DNA from: Megalonaias nervosa
Taxonomy: Eukaryota; Mollusca; Bivalvia; Unionida; Unionidae
Reading direction: 5' to 3'
Length of the DNA stretch: 64,000 nucleotides
Assembly: GCA_016617855.1 (NCBI GenBank)
Contig: JAECUM010016734.1
Coordinates: 1 to 64,000 of the forward strand
Below, in pieces: positions 20,284 to 30,465 of the stretch. The notes beneath the pieces were generated by a model, which saw nothing but the letters and a program-made list of their open reading frames with translations, searched no databases and was not told the DNA's origin. Position 1 is the stretch's first letter, and the number at the start of each line of letters is the position of its first letter. The position numbers and the translations under genes are program-made.

Positions 20284-21390
20284 ATTAACCACAACCTTGT
20301 CTCCAGCTAGGTCGTTGCCTAGTAACAAATGAATACCCTCAACGGGTAAACTATGCAGTCCGCCAACTGTCACAGGTCCTGCAACTAAGTCTGATGACAA
20401 ATTTACAGAATGGAGAGGAACATTAACAAAGCCGCACTCTATTCCCTGAATGGGAACATTCTCATTAGAACAGGACTCCTCAGAAACAGGCAAAATACCT
20501 GATAATAATAGAATTTTAATAGGGATAGGATTGGCCGAATCACCCAAGAGTGATATAGAACCCTTCGACATGAATGGTTCATAATTCTCCATAATAAAAT
20601 CAGACTGAGGTTTATTAGACCCAACAAATCTATTGCTTTCAATACATGACCGTGACCTTGACCTCTTAGAAATAAGAGCATTTGGGATAGGTGTATCTTG
20701 ATTCTGATGCCTATATTTCAACTTGAAGCAATCAGAAATGACGTGTCCTTTTTTCTTGCAATAGGTACACGTAGGCAGAGACAAGGATTTTGAATTAAGT
20801 TTATCAGAAGCTTGATTTTTAGAAGTTGTGCCAGATTGAATTTTAGGAGGAGTCGTATTAGGCTGAAATACCTTTCTACGAGTACACTGCTGAGTGAATG
20901 ATTTGCCTACAACAGGAACTTTATGAGTGAAGGAGTACTCATCGGCAGCAAGAGCAGCATTTTCCAAGGTTTCAATCTTATGCTCATAAAGATACATTCT
21001 AATGTCACTATGGACAGAGTTCCTAAACTCTTCAACTAACATGAGCTGTCTGAGACTTTCGTAATCTTTATTGACCTTTCTAGAAGAGCACCACCTATCA
21101 AACTGTTGTGCTTTTTCCCATATAAACTCAACATAACTCTGGTGAGTTGATTTTCTAGAATTCCAAAATTTTTGCCGACAAGCCTCAGGCACCAACGCAT
21201 AACCTTTCAAAATACAATCCTTAACCACGTCATAGTCAGCACTCTGCTCTAGTGACAGTGAAATGTAAACATTACGAGCTCTACCAGTAAGTACACATTG
21301 CAATAACAGAGTCCAGTACTCCCTTGGCCACTTGAAACTTTCAGCAACTTTTTCAAAATAAGGAAAATATCTATCTACTTCTTCTTCCAA
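20284..21390 (-). pseudogene. Gmr1-like gag (SCAN-like, zinc knuckle) and protease remnant
   Basis: Residues 1-130 form the SCAN-like capsid segment: EVDRYFPYFEKVAESFKWP, LLLQCVLTGRARNVYISL and LVPEACRQKFWN. A retroviral zinc knuckle, CTYCKKKGHVISDC (C-x2-C-x4-H-x4-C), lies near residue 210. A protease-end signature, VEGIHLLLGNDLAGDKVVVNP, is near residue 365. The aspartic protease triad (D-T/S-G) expected after 'NPIPIKI' is absent; the sequence passes directly to LLLSGILPVSEE. Gag would package the RNA and the protease would process the polyprotein. The frame breaks at both ends. Confidence 0.88.
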
Positions 21391-21800
21391 AAAAAGGGGG
21401 GTACTAGCTTGATATTTCTTATAACATCAAAAGTAGAGGAGTGTTTTCCTTTTTCCAGCTCTAATTCTTTCATTCTAAGTTGGAATTCCCTTTCATCCTT
21501 CTCTCTTTGTATTTGCATCTGCATTTGCCTTACTTCCCTTTCTCTTTCCATTTGCATCTTTTCTATCTGAAACTGAACATTTCTTATCTCCAATTCCAAC
21601 TTTTCTAGCTGGATTTCCGTTTTCAAAATATCCAAACACTCCTGGGTAAAATTCAAAACATTCTCTACTTTTGATGATATTGTGAATGAAAGCCTGTTGT
21701 TTTCACTAAAGATTTCAAACAAAATGTAAAATAGTACTTGGGATTTGAAGACTAGGGGAATTAAAATTTCCAGAAACAATTTTCTGAAATATTTGACCAA
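21375..21800 (-). pseudogene. gag N-terminus with coiled coil
   Basis: 141 codons containing a long heptad-like charged helix (LEKLELEIRNVQFQIEKM, MQIQREKDEREFQLRMK). The conserved junction SSTFDVIRNIKLVPPF leads into the SCAN-like segment. A frameshift near 21385 separates the two. The leader before it directly follows the primer-binding site. Confidence 0.8.
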
Positions 21801-21809
21801 AATTCATAT

Positions 21810-21830
21810 ATCCCGAGGACGAGCGACCCA
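21810..21830 (-). promoter_or_regulatory. probable primer-binding site (tRNA-Pro-like)
   Basis: Minus strand TGGGTCGCTCGTCCTCGGGA resembles the tRNA-Pro-type PBS (TGGGGGCTCGTCCGGGAT) with small differences. It starts 9 nt after the 5' LTR end. Confidence 0.5.
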
Positions 21831-21839
21831 ATTTTCTCC

Positions 21840-22754
21840 TGTTACATGTAGGCCCGTACAAATGTAACAGAAGAAACGAGTGAAGTCAACAAGCTCTGTA
21901 TATTTTAGCAAAATAATTTATTTCCCTAGAAAACAATGTAAAATTTGGAAAATAGGACTTACGGTTTGTGAATATAATCCAAAATTTAATCCAAAGAATG
22001 AAAAATACAAGTCCTATCACTAAATAGTTCTATTAGAATCCAGGTTCGAATCTCGACGACATACAAATATGGAAGGCGATGACGTCAGATGTGGTCCATG
22101 TACGAATATCAACAATTCCTCAATTGAATCACAGTTTTTGTTTCCGAATAATTCCAGAATAAATTTCCATGAATATCTTTCAGAATCTTTTTATAAAAAG
22201 AATTCACTTGTTGAATTTCCTAGGAAGAAATTATTAAATCCAAAAAACAAATGAAAAACAATCTAGCAACAAATAAAAAAACCCCACCTTGCTCCTTCAA
22301 GATGTTAAAACGACTCTCCCAGAAAAATATTAAGAATGCGTATTTAAACCCCAAAAACATCATTTCAAGTCTCGCGAGATGGGTCATATGGCCTCTTACT
22401 ACAAGAAATCTATCACATACACCAGTGTAACCCCACTTAAGAACCAATAATAAAAAACGTTGTTTACACATGGTGATCACGCAGGCAAAGTATGGCCCTG
22501 ATACTGACCAATCATTTTAACTGCCTGTTTACAAACTTCCCAACTTAAGACGAACAAGGTTAACTAAAAATAATTCTCATGTAACACGTTTTACGTCTTG
22601 GAGAAACAACATTAACTAAAAGAAAATATCGAATTACTGAAAAAGAATTTCGAATCCTTTCAATAATCATTACAATAAAATGTAATGAAACAAAAAATAA
22701 AATAAAAAAGAATTTTAAAACTAACACACAAGCAATTTAATTACATATACGTAA
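21840..22754 (-). repeat. 5' LTR (LTR B) of the Gmr1-like element
   Basis: Begins TGTTACATG and ends '...ttacatatacgtaa', just before a (TA)n tract that seems to have replaced the terminal CA. It shares LTR A blocks along its length, including the downstream 'taacacacaag(c/t)aatt' end. Confidence 0.88.
22080..22087. promoter_or_regulatory. CRE/ATF-like TGACGTCA in LTR B
   Basis: Perfect octamer in the same LTR context 'gcgatgacgtcagatg'. Confidence 0.5.
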
Positions 22755-22758
22755 ATGA

Positions 22759-22913
<155 letters not shown>

Positions 22914-22977
22914 TATTCATACGTGCGAGCGTTTATCCAATTGCCCGAAACACTCCTACATTTTCTGTTCTCTGTTG

Positions 22978-23340
22978 TTAGCAGCAATCCCATTCGTACT
23001 CTCCATGCCGAACAAAAAGCTGTAAATCAACCCTTGCCAAATAATTAACAACGCCTATCTCACAGTACGCACAGTAAAATCCTTCGGCGGTGTTGAGTAA
23101 AACTTCTTTCAAAAACGGTTCCGCCTCAATAACCGCAAATGAGTCGTCATCGAGTATGACAGCTACATAAATTTTGTCAGGCGACTGTTGCATCAACCCA
23201 TTAATATTAAACTTCCTCTCGTCATTTTCATCCACTTTGTGCTTGATGAGAGCGTCAAGAAATGTTGTTGTATCCTTGCGCTGCCTCTTTTCTGCATCGT
23301 GGTGTTTTGCTCTGTAAATCAGATTGAGTTGGGATGCCAA
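22978..23340 (-). CDS. unidentified 120-residue ORF
   Basis: I do not recognise this protein. It opens with a basic, His-rich stretch (IYRAKHHDAEKRQRKDTTT) and is mixed alpha/beta in character, with VAVILDDDSFAVIEAEPF in the middle. The C-terminus is Cys-rich (FYCAYCEIGVVNY, EYEWDCC) and ends within the Cys pair. Composition is balanced, unlike the AT-rich surroundings. It is the last of three closely spaced minus-strand open frames between two microsatellites. It could be a small gene of a virus-like or mobile element, or a chance remnant. No intron signals were seen. Confidence 0.35.
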   Translation of the reverse strand: MASQLNLIYRAKHHDAEKRQRKDTTTFLDALIKHKVDENDERKFNINGLMQQSPDKIYVAVILDDDSFAVIEAEPFLKEVLLNTAEGFYCAYCEIGVVNYLARVDLQLFVRHGEYEWDCC

Positions 23341-23357
23341 TTTTATATTTATGGCTC

Positions 23358-23540
23358 CAAAGTATTTGTTTAATTTGATTGCTCTTGAACATCGTAATCA
23401 CTGATCTCATCAGAAACGTCACTCGCTTCAGGGCACAGTAGGCAAGTTATCATGTTTCTTTTGAGGGTGTACTCTTTCATGCACGATATTCTGCAGTTTC
23501 TATTTAGTTTTGTTTGCCTCAAAAATCTGCTCAAGTTTGA
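23358..23540 (-). CDS. unidentified short ORF with CxxC pair
   Basis: An open minus-strand frame whose likely first Met is in CMKEYTLKRNM. It contains ITCLLCPEASDVSDEISDYD (C-x2-C plus acidic tail) and ends with QEQSN just before the next ORF's start at 23340. It overlaps the preceding ORF's end in another frame. No family was recognised; it is listed because of the tight spacing. Confidence 0.25.
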
Positions 23541-23709
23541 TTCCTTCCATATATAAGGTCACTGCTAAATTTACCAACATATCAATGTGCTCTACGTTTG
23601 TTTCGGAGAATGCGTACATCTTCTGTGCTTCTTTAATGAACCTGTATGAGGCATTCAAACGATACAGCGATATCAATTTGTCGGTCACATTTTTTGACAT
23701 TCCATTCAT
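23500..23709 (-). CDS. unidentified 69-residue ORF
   Basis: MNGMSKNVTDKLISLY at the start, then a mostly helical segment (IDMLVNLAVTLYMEGIKLEQ). Another open frame (MPKYTERIYANSAVNLPNEW) overlaps just upstream, so the true gene may begin near 23760 with a frameshift. No family was recognised. Confidence 0.25.
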   Translation of the reverse strand: MNGMSKNVTDKLISLYRLNASYRFIKEAQKMYAFSETNVEHIDMLVNLAVTLYMEGIKLEQIFEANKTK

Positions 23710-23790
23710 TTGGCAGGTTTACGGCACTATTTGCATAAATTCTTTCAGTATATTTTGGCATGGCAATCAACAGCTTCGCCACCACGCAAC

Positions 23791-23850
<60 letters not shown>
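23791..23850. repeat. (TA)n microsatellite
   Basis: About 30 uninterrupted TA dinucleotides bordering the ORF island. Confidence 0.95.
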
Positions 23851-23855
<5 letters not shown>

Positions 23856-24362
23856 GCCTCTGCATTTCTTTAATACAATATTCACAACTAATATATTTCT
23901 CTGTTCACCAGTACAATAGTCTTGCTATATAGCTGTGAAGAAAAATCAACTGAGTTAACACGAGTCTGTCTGTAGACACAATTGATCAAAACCAAACTCA
24001 TTCATTCATTACAGTCTGAATACATTCAGTAACAATCTTCACGCAGAGAACTGGTTATTGATCTAAAAACAAAATATTAGCTGGCCGTGTTTGTATTAAT
24101 CGCTACCATAGGCTTGCATGTCTGAGTACACACTCTGCGTAAATTTCGTTTCTACAGTCACAGAAACCATTTGGGGCACTTCCATCCGGACGAGACTCTA
24201 CCACCCATGATTGAATCACTCATGTCACCTGTGTGCAAGTACCCCCGCGAACAAAATTAAAAGTGATCAACGGGCAACACTCGTGTATGGGCTAAATTGT
24301 CATGGGGGGTAGAGATGAGGACAGGTGGAATGGCCTTAGATGGGACAAAAAATGGCAAAATC
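23851..24362. other. spacer, no gene recognised
   Basis: No supported open frame, exon or repeat. Confidence 0.5.
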
Positions 24363-24960
24363 CTTACTTTGATACTACTAAGTAATGATATGGTGGCCGT
24401 TTGGTGAAGTAAGGAATGGAACGGTGGCTAAATAGTGAAATAAGGAATGGAGCGGTGACCAAATGGTGAAGTAAGGAATGGTACGGTGGCCAAAAGGTGT
24501 AGTAAGGAATGGTACGGTGGCTAAATAGTGAAATAAGGAATGGAGTGGTGACCCAATGGTGAAGTAAGGAATGGTGCAGTGGCCAAATAGTGAAGTAAAG
24601 AATGATACGGTTAATTGGTCTAGTAAGGAATGGAACGGTGGTTAAATAGTGAAATATGGAATGGAGCGGTGGCCAAAAGGTGAAGTAAGGAATGGTACGG
24701 TGGCCAAATGGTGTAGTAAGGAATGGTACGGTGACCAAATAGTGTAGTAAGGAATGATACGGTGGCTAATTGGTATAGTAAGGAATGGAATAGTGTAGTA
24801 AGGAATGGTACGGTAGCTAAGAAGTGAAGGAAGGAATGGTATGGTGGCTGAATAGTGAAGTAAGGAATAGTACGGTAGCTACATAGTGAAATAAGGAATG
24901 GTCCGGTATGGTGATGTAAAGAATGGTACGGTATGGTGAAGTAAGGAATGGTAGGATGGC
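24363..24960. repeat. ~30-bp minisatellite
   Basis: Variants of 'aaggaatggtacggtggccaaatagtgaagt' are repeated about 18-20 times with frequent substitutions. Long minus-strand open frames here only reflect the repeat. Confidence 0.92.
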
Positions 24961-25586
24961 CAAAAGCTACCAAAGATGTTTTCAGTCCACATGATGACTG
25001 TAGAACTTTGAACTGAAAGAACTGAAAATAAGCTGGAAGATTTATTCGAACCTTGCTAGTCAATATTAATGTTAAACAGACTGGAACAATACATTATACA
25101 TATTTTAATGTAATTGATATTTGGTCATTAGACACTAAAACTAGGTATACACATGCTGGGACTTTCCAATGATCTGCACAAGTTTACATGGGTGGGACTT
25201 TCAATTATCTGCATAAGTTTGCATGGTGACAGGATTGTCACTTGCTAAAGCGTCTTCTTGGAAAATTTCAGAACACTTATTGTTGGAGCATCAGTTCTGT
25301 ACATGTAAGCGTTTGTCATTAGGTCCGGATTCTGAAATATACAGGTGTAACACATTACTTTGCAATGTAATATTGTACAGAATGTTGAAATTAATAATGT
25401 CACCTCATGATCCGCATTGAAGAGAGCTCAAACTTGTCTGAAGAATTTGCATGTTTATGAAAATCTGTAAATGTTCTGCAAGTCAGTGAAAAGATTTATT
25501 TGACTGGTAGTCTGTATTAATTTTTTTAAAAAGATTTATTCAGTTAAGCCATGTTCAACATGACCGGTATTTCTTAGTGCTACTGC
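24961..25586. other. spacer, no gene recognised
   Basis: No supported feature. A ~40-bp phrase '(t)gggactttccaatgatctgca(c)aagttt' occurs twice near 25155 and 25195. Confidence 0.4.
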
Positions 25587-26090
25587 GTGAGTTCTTGTGA
25601 CCTAATGATTTTGATAACTTTTCGTCTGACTGTCCATCAGCATTTCCTTGTGAAAACGATAACAGCTTCAGTATTCATCAGATCAGTCATCCTTGGTCAG
25701 AATGCTTATATTGATGAAATCCCTGACAAATTAAAAAACCAGCCAGATGTGATCATAAAGGACACAGATTTTGCCCTTGAATTATTGAAAACTGGTATAT
25801 TTTGCCTCAAGAATATAGTAGCACATTAATTTTGTATCGGATTTTCACCAAACTTGATCTTAATGTTTATGTGCATGAAATTGGGGATGAAATTATAAAT
25901 CACAAAAGCAGTGCTGTATGCCACAATTATTATCTATTTACCAGCTGAGCATATAGAAATTGTGACATTGTTGGCAACCTTGTTGGTTGTGAGTTCCTCT
26001 TCAACAGAATGTGAACTAGGATTCACGCTCATGAACAATATCACATATATAATCGAACAACCATTTAATTCTTCTGGACAGGGTGGGTGT
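25587..26090 (+). pseudogene. degenerate hAT-transposase-like remnant
   Basis: The plus-strand segment near 25965-26040 reads LLVVSSSSTECELGFTLMNNI. It matches the pattern of the hAT C-terminal dimerisation region (ST-x-CERGFS-x-MN-x-I), as found in KIAA1586/ZNF862-like domesticated and mobile hAT proteins. The open stretch at 25587-25829, with DEIPDKLKNQPDVIIKDTDF, may be an upstream part of the same protein, but that link is weak. There are no catalytic residues to assess and several stops lie between the pieces. Confidence 0.45.
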
Positions 26091-26272
26091 TACAGAATAA
26101 TATAATAAAATATGGTCTTCTCAGGCAAGTGGATTTTGTCAACCCTGTGCTTCTGTTTAAAGAGACTTGCCCTAAGCCTGTGTCTGAAAATTTATTTGTG
26201 CACCGGAGCAATAGGATAATGGTTGGTATCAGGACCCAAAGGTAAACATTGTTTTCTGTGAAATATTTGCTT

Positions 26273-27011
26273 TGTTACGTATATCTAATTAAATTGCTTG
26301 TGTGTTAGTTTTAAATTCCTTGTATTTTATTTTTGTTTCATTATATTTTATTGTAATGATAATTTGATTCTTAGATAGGGCTATTCTTGCATACGTGATA
26401 AATGGCATTTTTTTTTTTTTTTTATTGCGATGTTCAAATTAGTAAATCACGAAGCCTGTCACGTGAGATACCATTTGATCTAAAATCGCGGCTTTAAACA
26501 GACGCTCTCTAGTAGATTTAGTGAGTCGTATGTCCACACCTTGAAGGTACAAGGTGTTTATATTGTTGAAGCCAGATTGTTTTTGAAGTTCATTTGTTTT
26601 TGGAACTTAATAATTTATTCTCTAGAAAACTAAACAAGAGTACTTTTTTTTCAATAAAAAGTTCTGGGAGAAAGAAATTCAGTGGAAATTTATTCTGGAG
26701 TTCTATACGGAAACATAAACTGTGATTCAATCGAGGATCTATTACCACCAGTACAACGGTCTCATCTGACGTCATAGCCTCCATATTGGAATTTCATCGA
26801 GATTCGAACCCAGATTCAATTAGAACTGTTTAATGATAGGGCTTGTATTTTTCAATCTTAGGATTAAATTTTGGATTATATTCACAAACCGTAAGTCCTA
26901 TTTCCAATTTTACATTGTTTTCTAGGGAAATAAATTATTTTGTTAAAATGTACAAAGCTTGTTGGCTTCACTCTTTTCTCTTGTTATTTTTGTACGAGCT
27001 TACACATAACA
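26273..27011 (+). repeat. solo LTR (LTR D) of the Gmr1-like family, with target duplication
   Basis: Starts TGTTACGT and ends CACATAACA. It is in the opposite orientation to LTRs A-C. A GCTT duplication lies on both sides (26269-26272 and 27012-27015), consistent with insertion followed by LTR-LTR recombination. It shares with LTR C the block around TCACGTGA and 'gatctaaaatcg'. Confidence 0.88.
26767..26774. promoter_or_regulatory. CRE/ATF-like TGACGTCA in LTR D
   Basis: Perfect octamer conserved with the three other LTRs. Confidence 0.5.
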
Positions 27012-27296
27012 GCTTTATTTGAAAGACTGAAATATACTGATTGGCAAATGAACACATCAGTCAATTAATATACATTTCTCATTTAATGTACAGCAATTTC
27101 AGCGTTGTGACAAAATTAAAGTAAAAATAGGAACCTTTTAGTCACATATAATTCAAGTCGGGGCAAGTGGAATTGGAGTCAAGGCTTGTGACTTTTTGCT
27201 CTGCTGGTCATAGACCAGAAGAGCTTATGGGATGGTCTGTTGCCCTTCATCCAATGTCTGTCTATCCACTAACGCACGTTTGTTATCGCTATTCAT

Positions 27297-27310
27297 ACTA
27301 AACTACTTGG
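27297..27310. repeat. target-site duplication of SINE 1 (left)
   Basis: ACTAAACTACTTGG, repeated perfectly at 27663-27676. Confidence 0.95.
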
Positions 27311-27620
27311 CGACCGCTCCGGTGGCCTAGTGGTTACAGCGTCCGCCTTGGATAAGGGGGGAGGGGGTCGAGGGGTCGAATCCTGGCCGAGTCATACCAA
27401 AGACTTATAAAAATGGTACTAACAACTGCCTCTCTTGGCGCTCAACATTAAGAGGTTAGTGTTAGGACTAGTCGGCCTGGTGTCAGGATAATGTGACAGG
27501 ATAATGGGCAGGACATGATGCTACATGTCTGCGGCACGATGCCCGAGTACTAGACATCACTATAAATTGCCACACAGTGATAAGACTGAAACATTGTTAA
27601 AGTTACGTTAAAAATCCAAA

Positions 27621-27662
<42 letters not shown>
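27311..27662 (+). mobile_element. tRNA-derived SINE, family 1, full length
   Basis: A tRNA-like head carries Pol III box A (TGGCCTAGTGGTT) and box B (GGTCGAATCC). A ~200-bp body and a (CA)n tail (27625-27662) follow. Perfect 14-bp target duplications flank it. A diverged copy in the other orientation lies at 53999-54316. Confidence 0.93.
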
Positions 27663-27670
<8 letters not shown>

Positions 27671-28039
27671 ACTTGGACGAATGCCAAGAACTTTACACAC
27701 ACACACGTGCACATTTATCGCATGGTCTTGTTTGTCCTAAATGAAAATGATACTTGTCGCACATCCAATATGTCTACTTGGTGTTAAGTGAAAAAGGTGT
27801 TGATTTAACATTCAATATGGCCATCACAGCAGCCATCTTGAAAACTTCTTATAACTGTCCCTCCTTAATTGATGGTCATATCAACATGGGGTTTTATTAA
27901 AAATATCAAGCAAGTCTATATTTTCATGCATTAATCATCTTGTCTACCTTTATCTGGCCATTCATGCCTTCGGAACATAATGAACACTTGATTCTACCCC
28001 TTTCCCTGTATAAATTTACATCCTGTATCACACCTACCG

Positions 28040-28296
28040 CGAGAAAAGGGGGGGGGGGGCAAGTGGTCTAAAGCGCTCACCGTTACGGATCATTGCCATC
28101 TCACCTCTGTCTGCGTGGGTTCGAGTCTCAGGTTCGGCCGATGTGGGTATGTGAGAAAACTTGCAAGTAGCTTCTCATGGGTCGGTGGTTCTTTCCGGTG
28201 TTTTCCCGGGTTCTTCCTCCACCATTTATACTGGCCGCATTGTATAACCTATCTTGTGCTGAAAAATGGCATTAAACCCGACAACAACAACGACAA
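28040..28296 (+). mobile_element. tRNA-derived SINE, family 2, full length
   Basis: The head has box A-like AAGTGGTCTAAAGCGCTC and box B GGGTTCGAGTC. The body ends 'tgctgaaaaatggcattaaaccc' with an ACAACA-type tail. Perfect 11-bp duplications CACACCTACCG lie at 28029-28039 and 28297-28307. Unlike family 1 its tail is not CA-rich. Confidence 0.92.
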
Positions 28297-29284
28297 CACA
28301 CCTACCGGTGGTCATTGATAACTGTTCCATATGTGCACATTTTATTTCCGCTTGACTGCGTTTTGTGCCAAGCGACCAAATTATTGACATACAAAACAAA
28401 ACCGGTATGATTAATTAGCATTGTTTGAAGCGTCTTGATTGTATTGCGCTTACTCAAACCAAATCATCCCAAGAGACATAGGACAGAATTTCTGGCAACA
28501 GAAAATGTCAAAAATGACATAAGTGAAACACAGAGAAATTGGAAATCTTGTTATTGTGAATCCTGAATGGATTGTCATATCAACATGACGTTTTTGCTAA
28601 AAGACTTCTAACGATGTCTACTTGGTCCTAAATGGAAATGGTGCTGATTTGACGTTCAATATGACAACCACAACAGCCACCTAGAAAATCTTTTATTGAT
28701 ACTCCTCCTGAACAGAATGTTCTGTTGACGTGGTTGTTTTTCACCAAAAGACTCCAATGATGCCTTGTTGGTCCGAAACGAAAATGGTGCTGATCTGGGA
28801 TCTAATATGGCTACCACAGTGGTCAGCTTGAAAATCTTATTATTACTACTTCTGAATGAATGAAAGGTCATATCAGTATGGGGTTTTCACTATGAGACTT
28901 CATATAATGTTTTGTTGATCTTAAAATAAAACCGTGCTCATCTGACATCCAGTATGTTGCCGTCTTGAAAATCTTATTAAAGGAAAAGACATTTAGACAT
29001 GGGTTTTCATCAGAGGAGTTCTTATTGTGTGTACTTAGTCCTAAATGAAAATTACTAACCCTCAATATGGCCACCATGGTGGCTGTCTTGAAATATTGTT
29101 ATACTACTCCCAAATGGATGACTATGTCAACATGTGGTTTTCACCAGTAGACTTATTATGATACCTAGTTTGTCCTAGATGACACAGTGCCAGAGTTACA
29201 TCCAATATGGCTGCCATGACGACTATCTAGAATCTTGCTGTCACTACTTCTCCTGAATTAATGATCATTATGACATGGGTTTTT

Positions 29285-29600
29285 ACCAAAAGAATTATAA
29301 TGATATCTACTTGGTCCTAATTGAAAATGGTGCCAATCTGACCTAATATCTACTTGGTCTTAATTGAAAATGGTGCCAGTCTGACATAATATCTACTTGG
29401 TCATAATTGAAAATGGTGCCAGTCTGACATAATATCTACTTGGTCATAACTGAAAATGGTGCCAGTCTGACATAATATCTACTTGGTCTTAATTGAAAAT
29501 GGTGCCAGTCTGACATAATATCTACTTTGTCATAACTGAAAATGGTGCCAGGTTGACATAATATCTACTTGGTCATAATTGAAAATGGTGCCAGTCTAAC
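29285..29600. repeat. 43-bp minisatellite inside the pearl-like array
   Basis: 'atctacttggtcataattgaaaatggtgccagtctgacataat', about seven copies. It appears to be a secondary amplification of part of the larger unit. Confidence 0.9.
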
Positions 29601-29640
29601 ATCTACTATGTCAACAACAGCAGATAATTTGAAAATATTG

Positions 29641-30159
29641 CTATCACTAAAGAATATTAAAGATGGTTTTAAATAGAATGGTCTTATCTTGAATTCCTGG
29701 AAATTCTTTTTGCCCAGTAGAATACCAGCCCCTTCAAATGACACTTGTTCTTGACCTTTGTCTGAAAAACATTTTTTCTTTGGGCACTGTGATAAGGTTA
29801 TATATAATTCCTGGGGAATTTGCATGATACCATATATCTCTATGAGTCCTCTATACCAAGATGAGTGACTCTGATCCGTTTAGGCCTCTTGTTTTCCTTT
29901 TCAATCGTTAAACTGAATTGATTTTTTCATTGCGGGATAGTAATTCATCAAGTTCTGAAAGTCTGCAAGACATTCTAGTTGAAGGTCTGTCTGCCTGTTA
30001 GCAAATTGTTAAGATAATTTTGTTTCTGGATGACAACTCGAGTTCTGCTGATAGTCTTTTTTCTGAGACACTGCTCTTTCATTGGAGATCATTCAGCAGG
30101 ACCCTTCATGACTTTGTAAAAGTACATTTCTAGTTTTACTGAATTTCATATATTTTCTT
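29641..30159. other. spacer, no gene recognised
   Basis: No supported feature. Confidence 0.5.
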
Positions 30160-30465
30160 TTATTGAAGCAATGCCCATTTGATGCAGTATTATAGTTTGT
30201 TAAGGGCTTTTGACTCCATTTTTACTAAAGCAATACCTGTTGGATGCAGTATTATAGTTTGTGAAGGGTTCTTGACTCCCTTTTATTGAAGCAATACCTG
30301 TTGGGTGCATTATTATAGTTCAAGGGTTTTTTGTTCCCTTTTATTGAAATAATACCTGTTGGATGCAGTATTATAGTTTGTTTTGGGTGTTTGACTCCCT
30401 TTTTCTTGAAGCAATACCTGTTGGATGCGGTATTAAAGTTTAAGGGTTTTAGACTCCCTCTTTCT
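30160..30465. repeat. ~60-bp minisatellite, five units
   Basis: 'gaagcaatacctgttggatgcagtattatagttt' followed by 'gactccctttt', with period 58-63. Confidence 0.9.

Larger units (their letters stand above)
16578..22754 (-). mobile_element. Gmr1-like Ty3/gypsy LTR retrotransposon (gag-PR-INT-RT-RH)
   Basis: Two ~905-915-bp LTRs flank an internal region read on the minus strand: coiled-coil plus SCAN-like gag with a zinc knuckle, protease remnant, integrase, reverse transcriptase and RNase H. Integrase lies upstream of RT, the reverse of ordinary Ty3/gypsy order and the recognised hallmark of Gmr1-like elements, whose gag is also known to be related to the SCAN domain. Frameshifts, an altered RT active site and a missing protease triad show it is inactive. 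A clear target-site duplication was not found; the left side abuts LTR C and the right side a microsatellite. Confidence 0.9.
27180..29640 (-). mobile_element. Helentron/pearl-like element with central tandem repeats (copy 1)
   Basis: About 118-150-bp units built on 'atatggccaccacagcagccatcttgaaaatc' and 'ttggtcctaaatgaaaatggtgc' run from about 27760 to 29640. The left end carries a terminal block: a near-perfect hairpin (GCTCTGCTGGTC-ATA-GACCAGAAGAGC at about 27199-27225) and a short GTCT run. The same terminal block, inverted, ends the 59.8-61.2 kb copy. Central tandem repeats, a tetranucleotide run and a terminal hairpin are features known from bivalve 'pearl' and Helentron-associated elements. 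The assignment is inferred. Confidence 0.55.

Noticed and set aside
24364..25063. Overlapping minus-strand ORFs with repeated TIPYFT-like text
   Set aside because: They are translations of the ~30-bp minisatellite.
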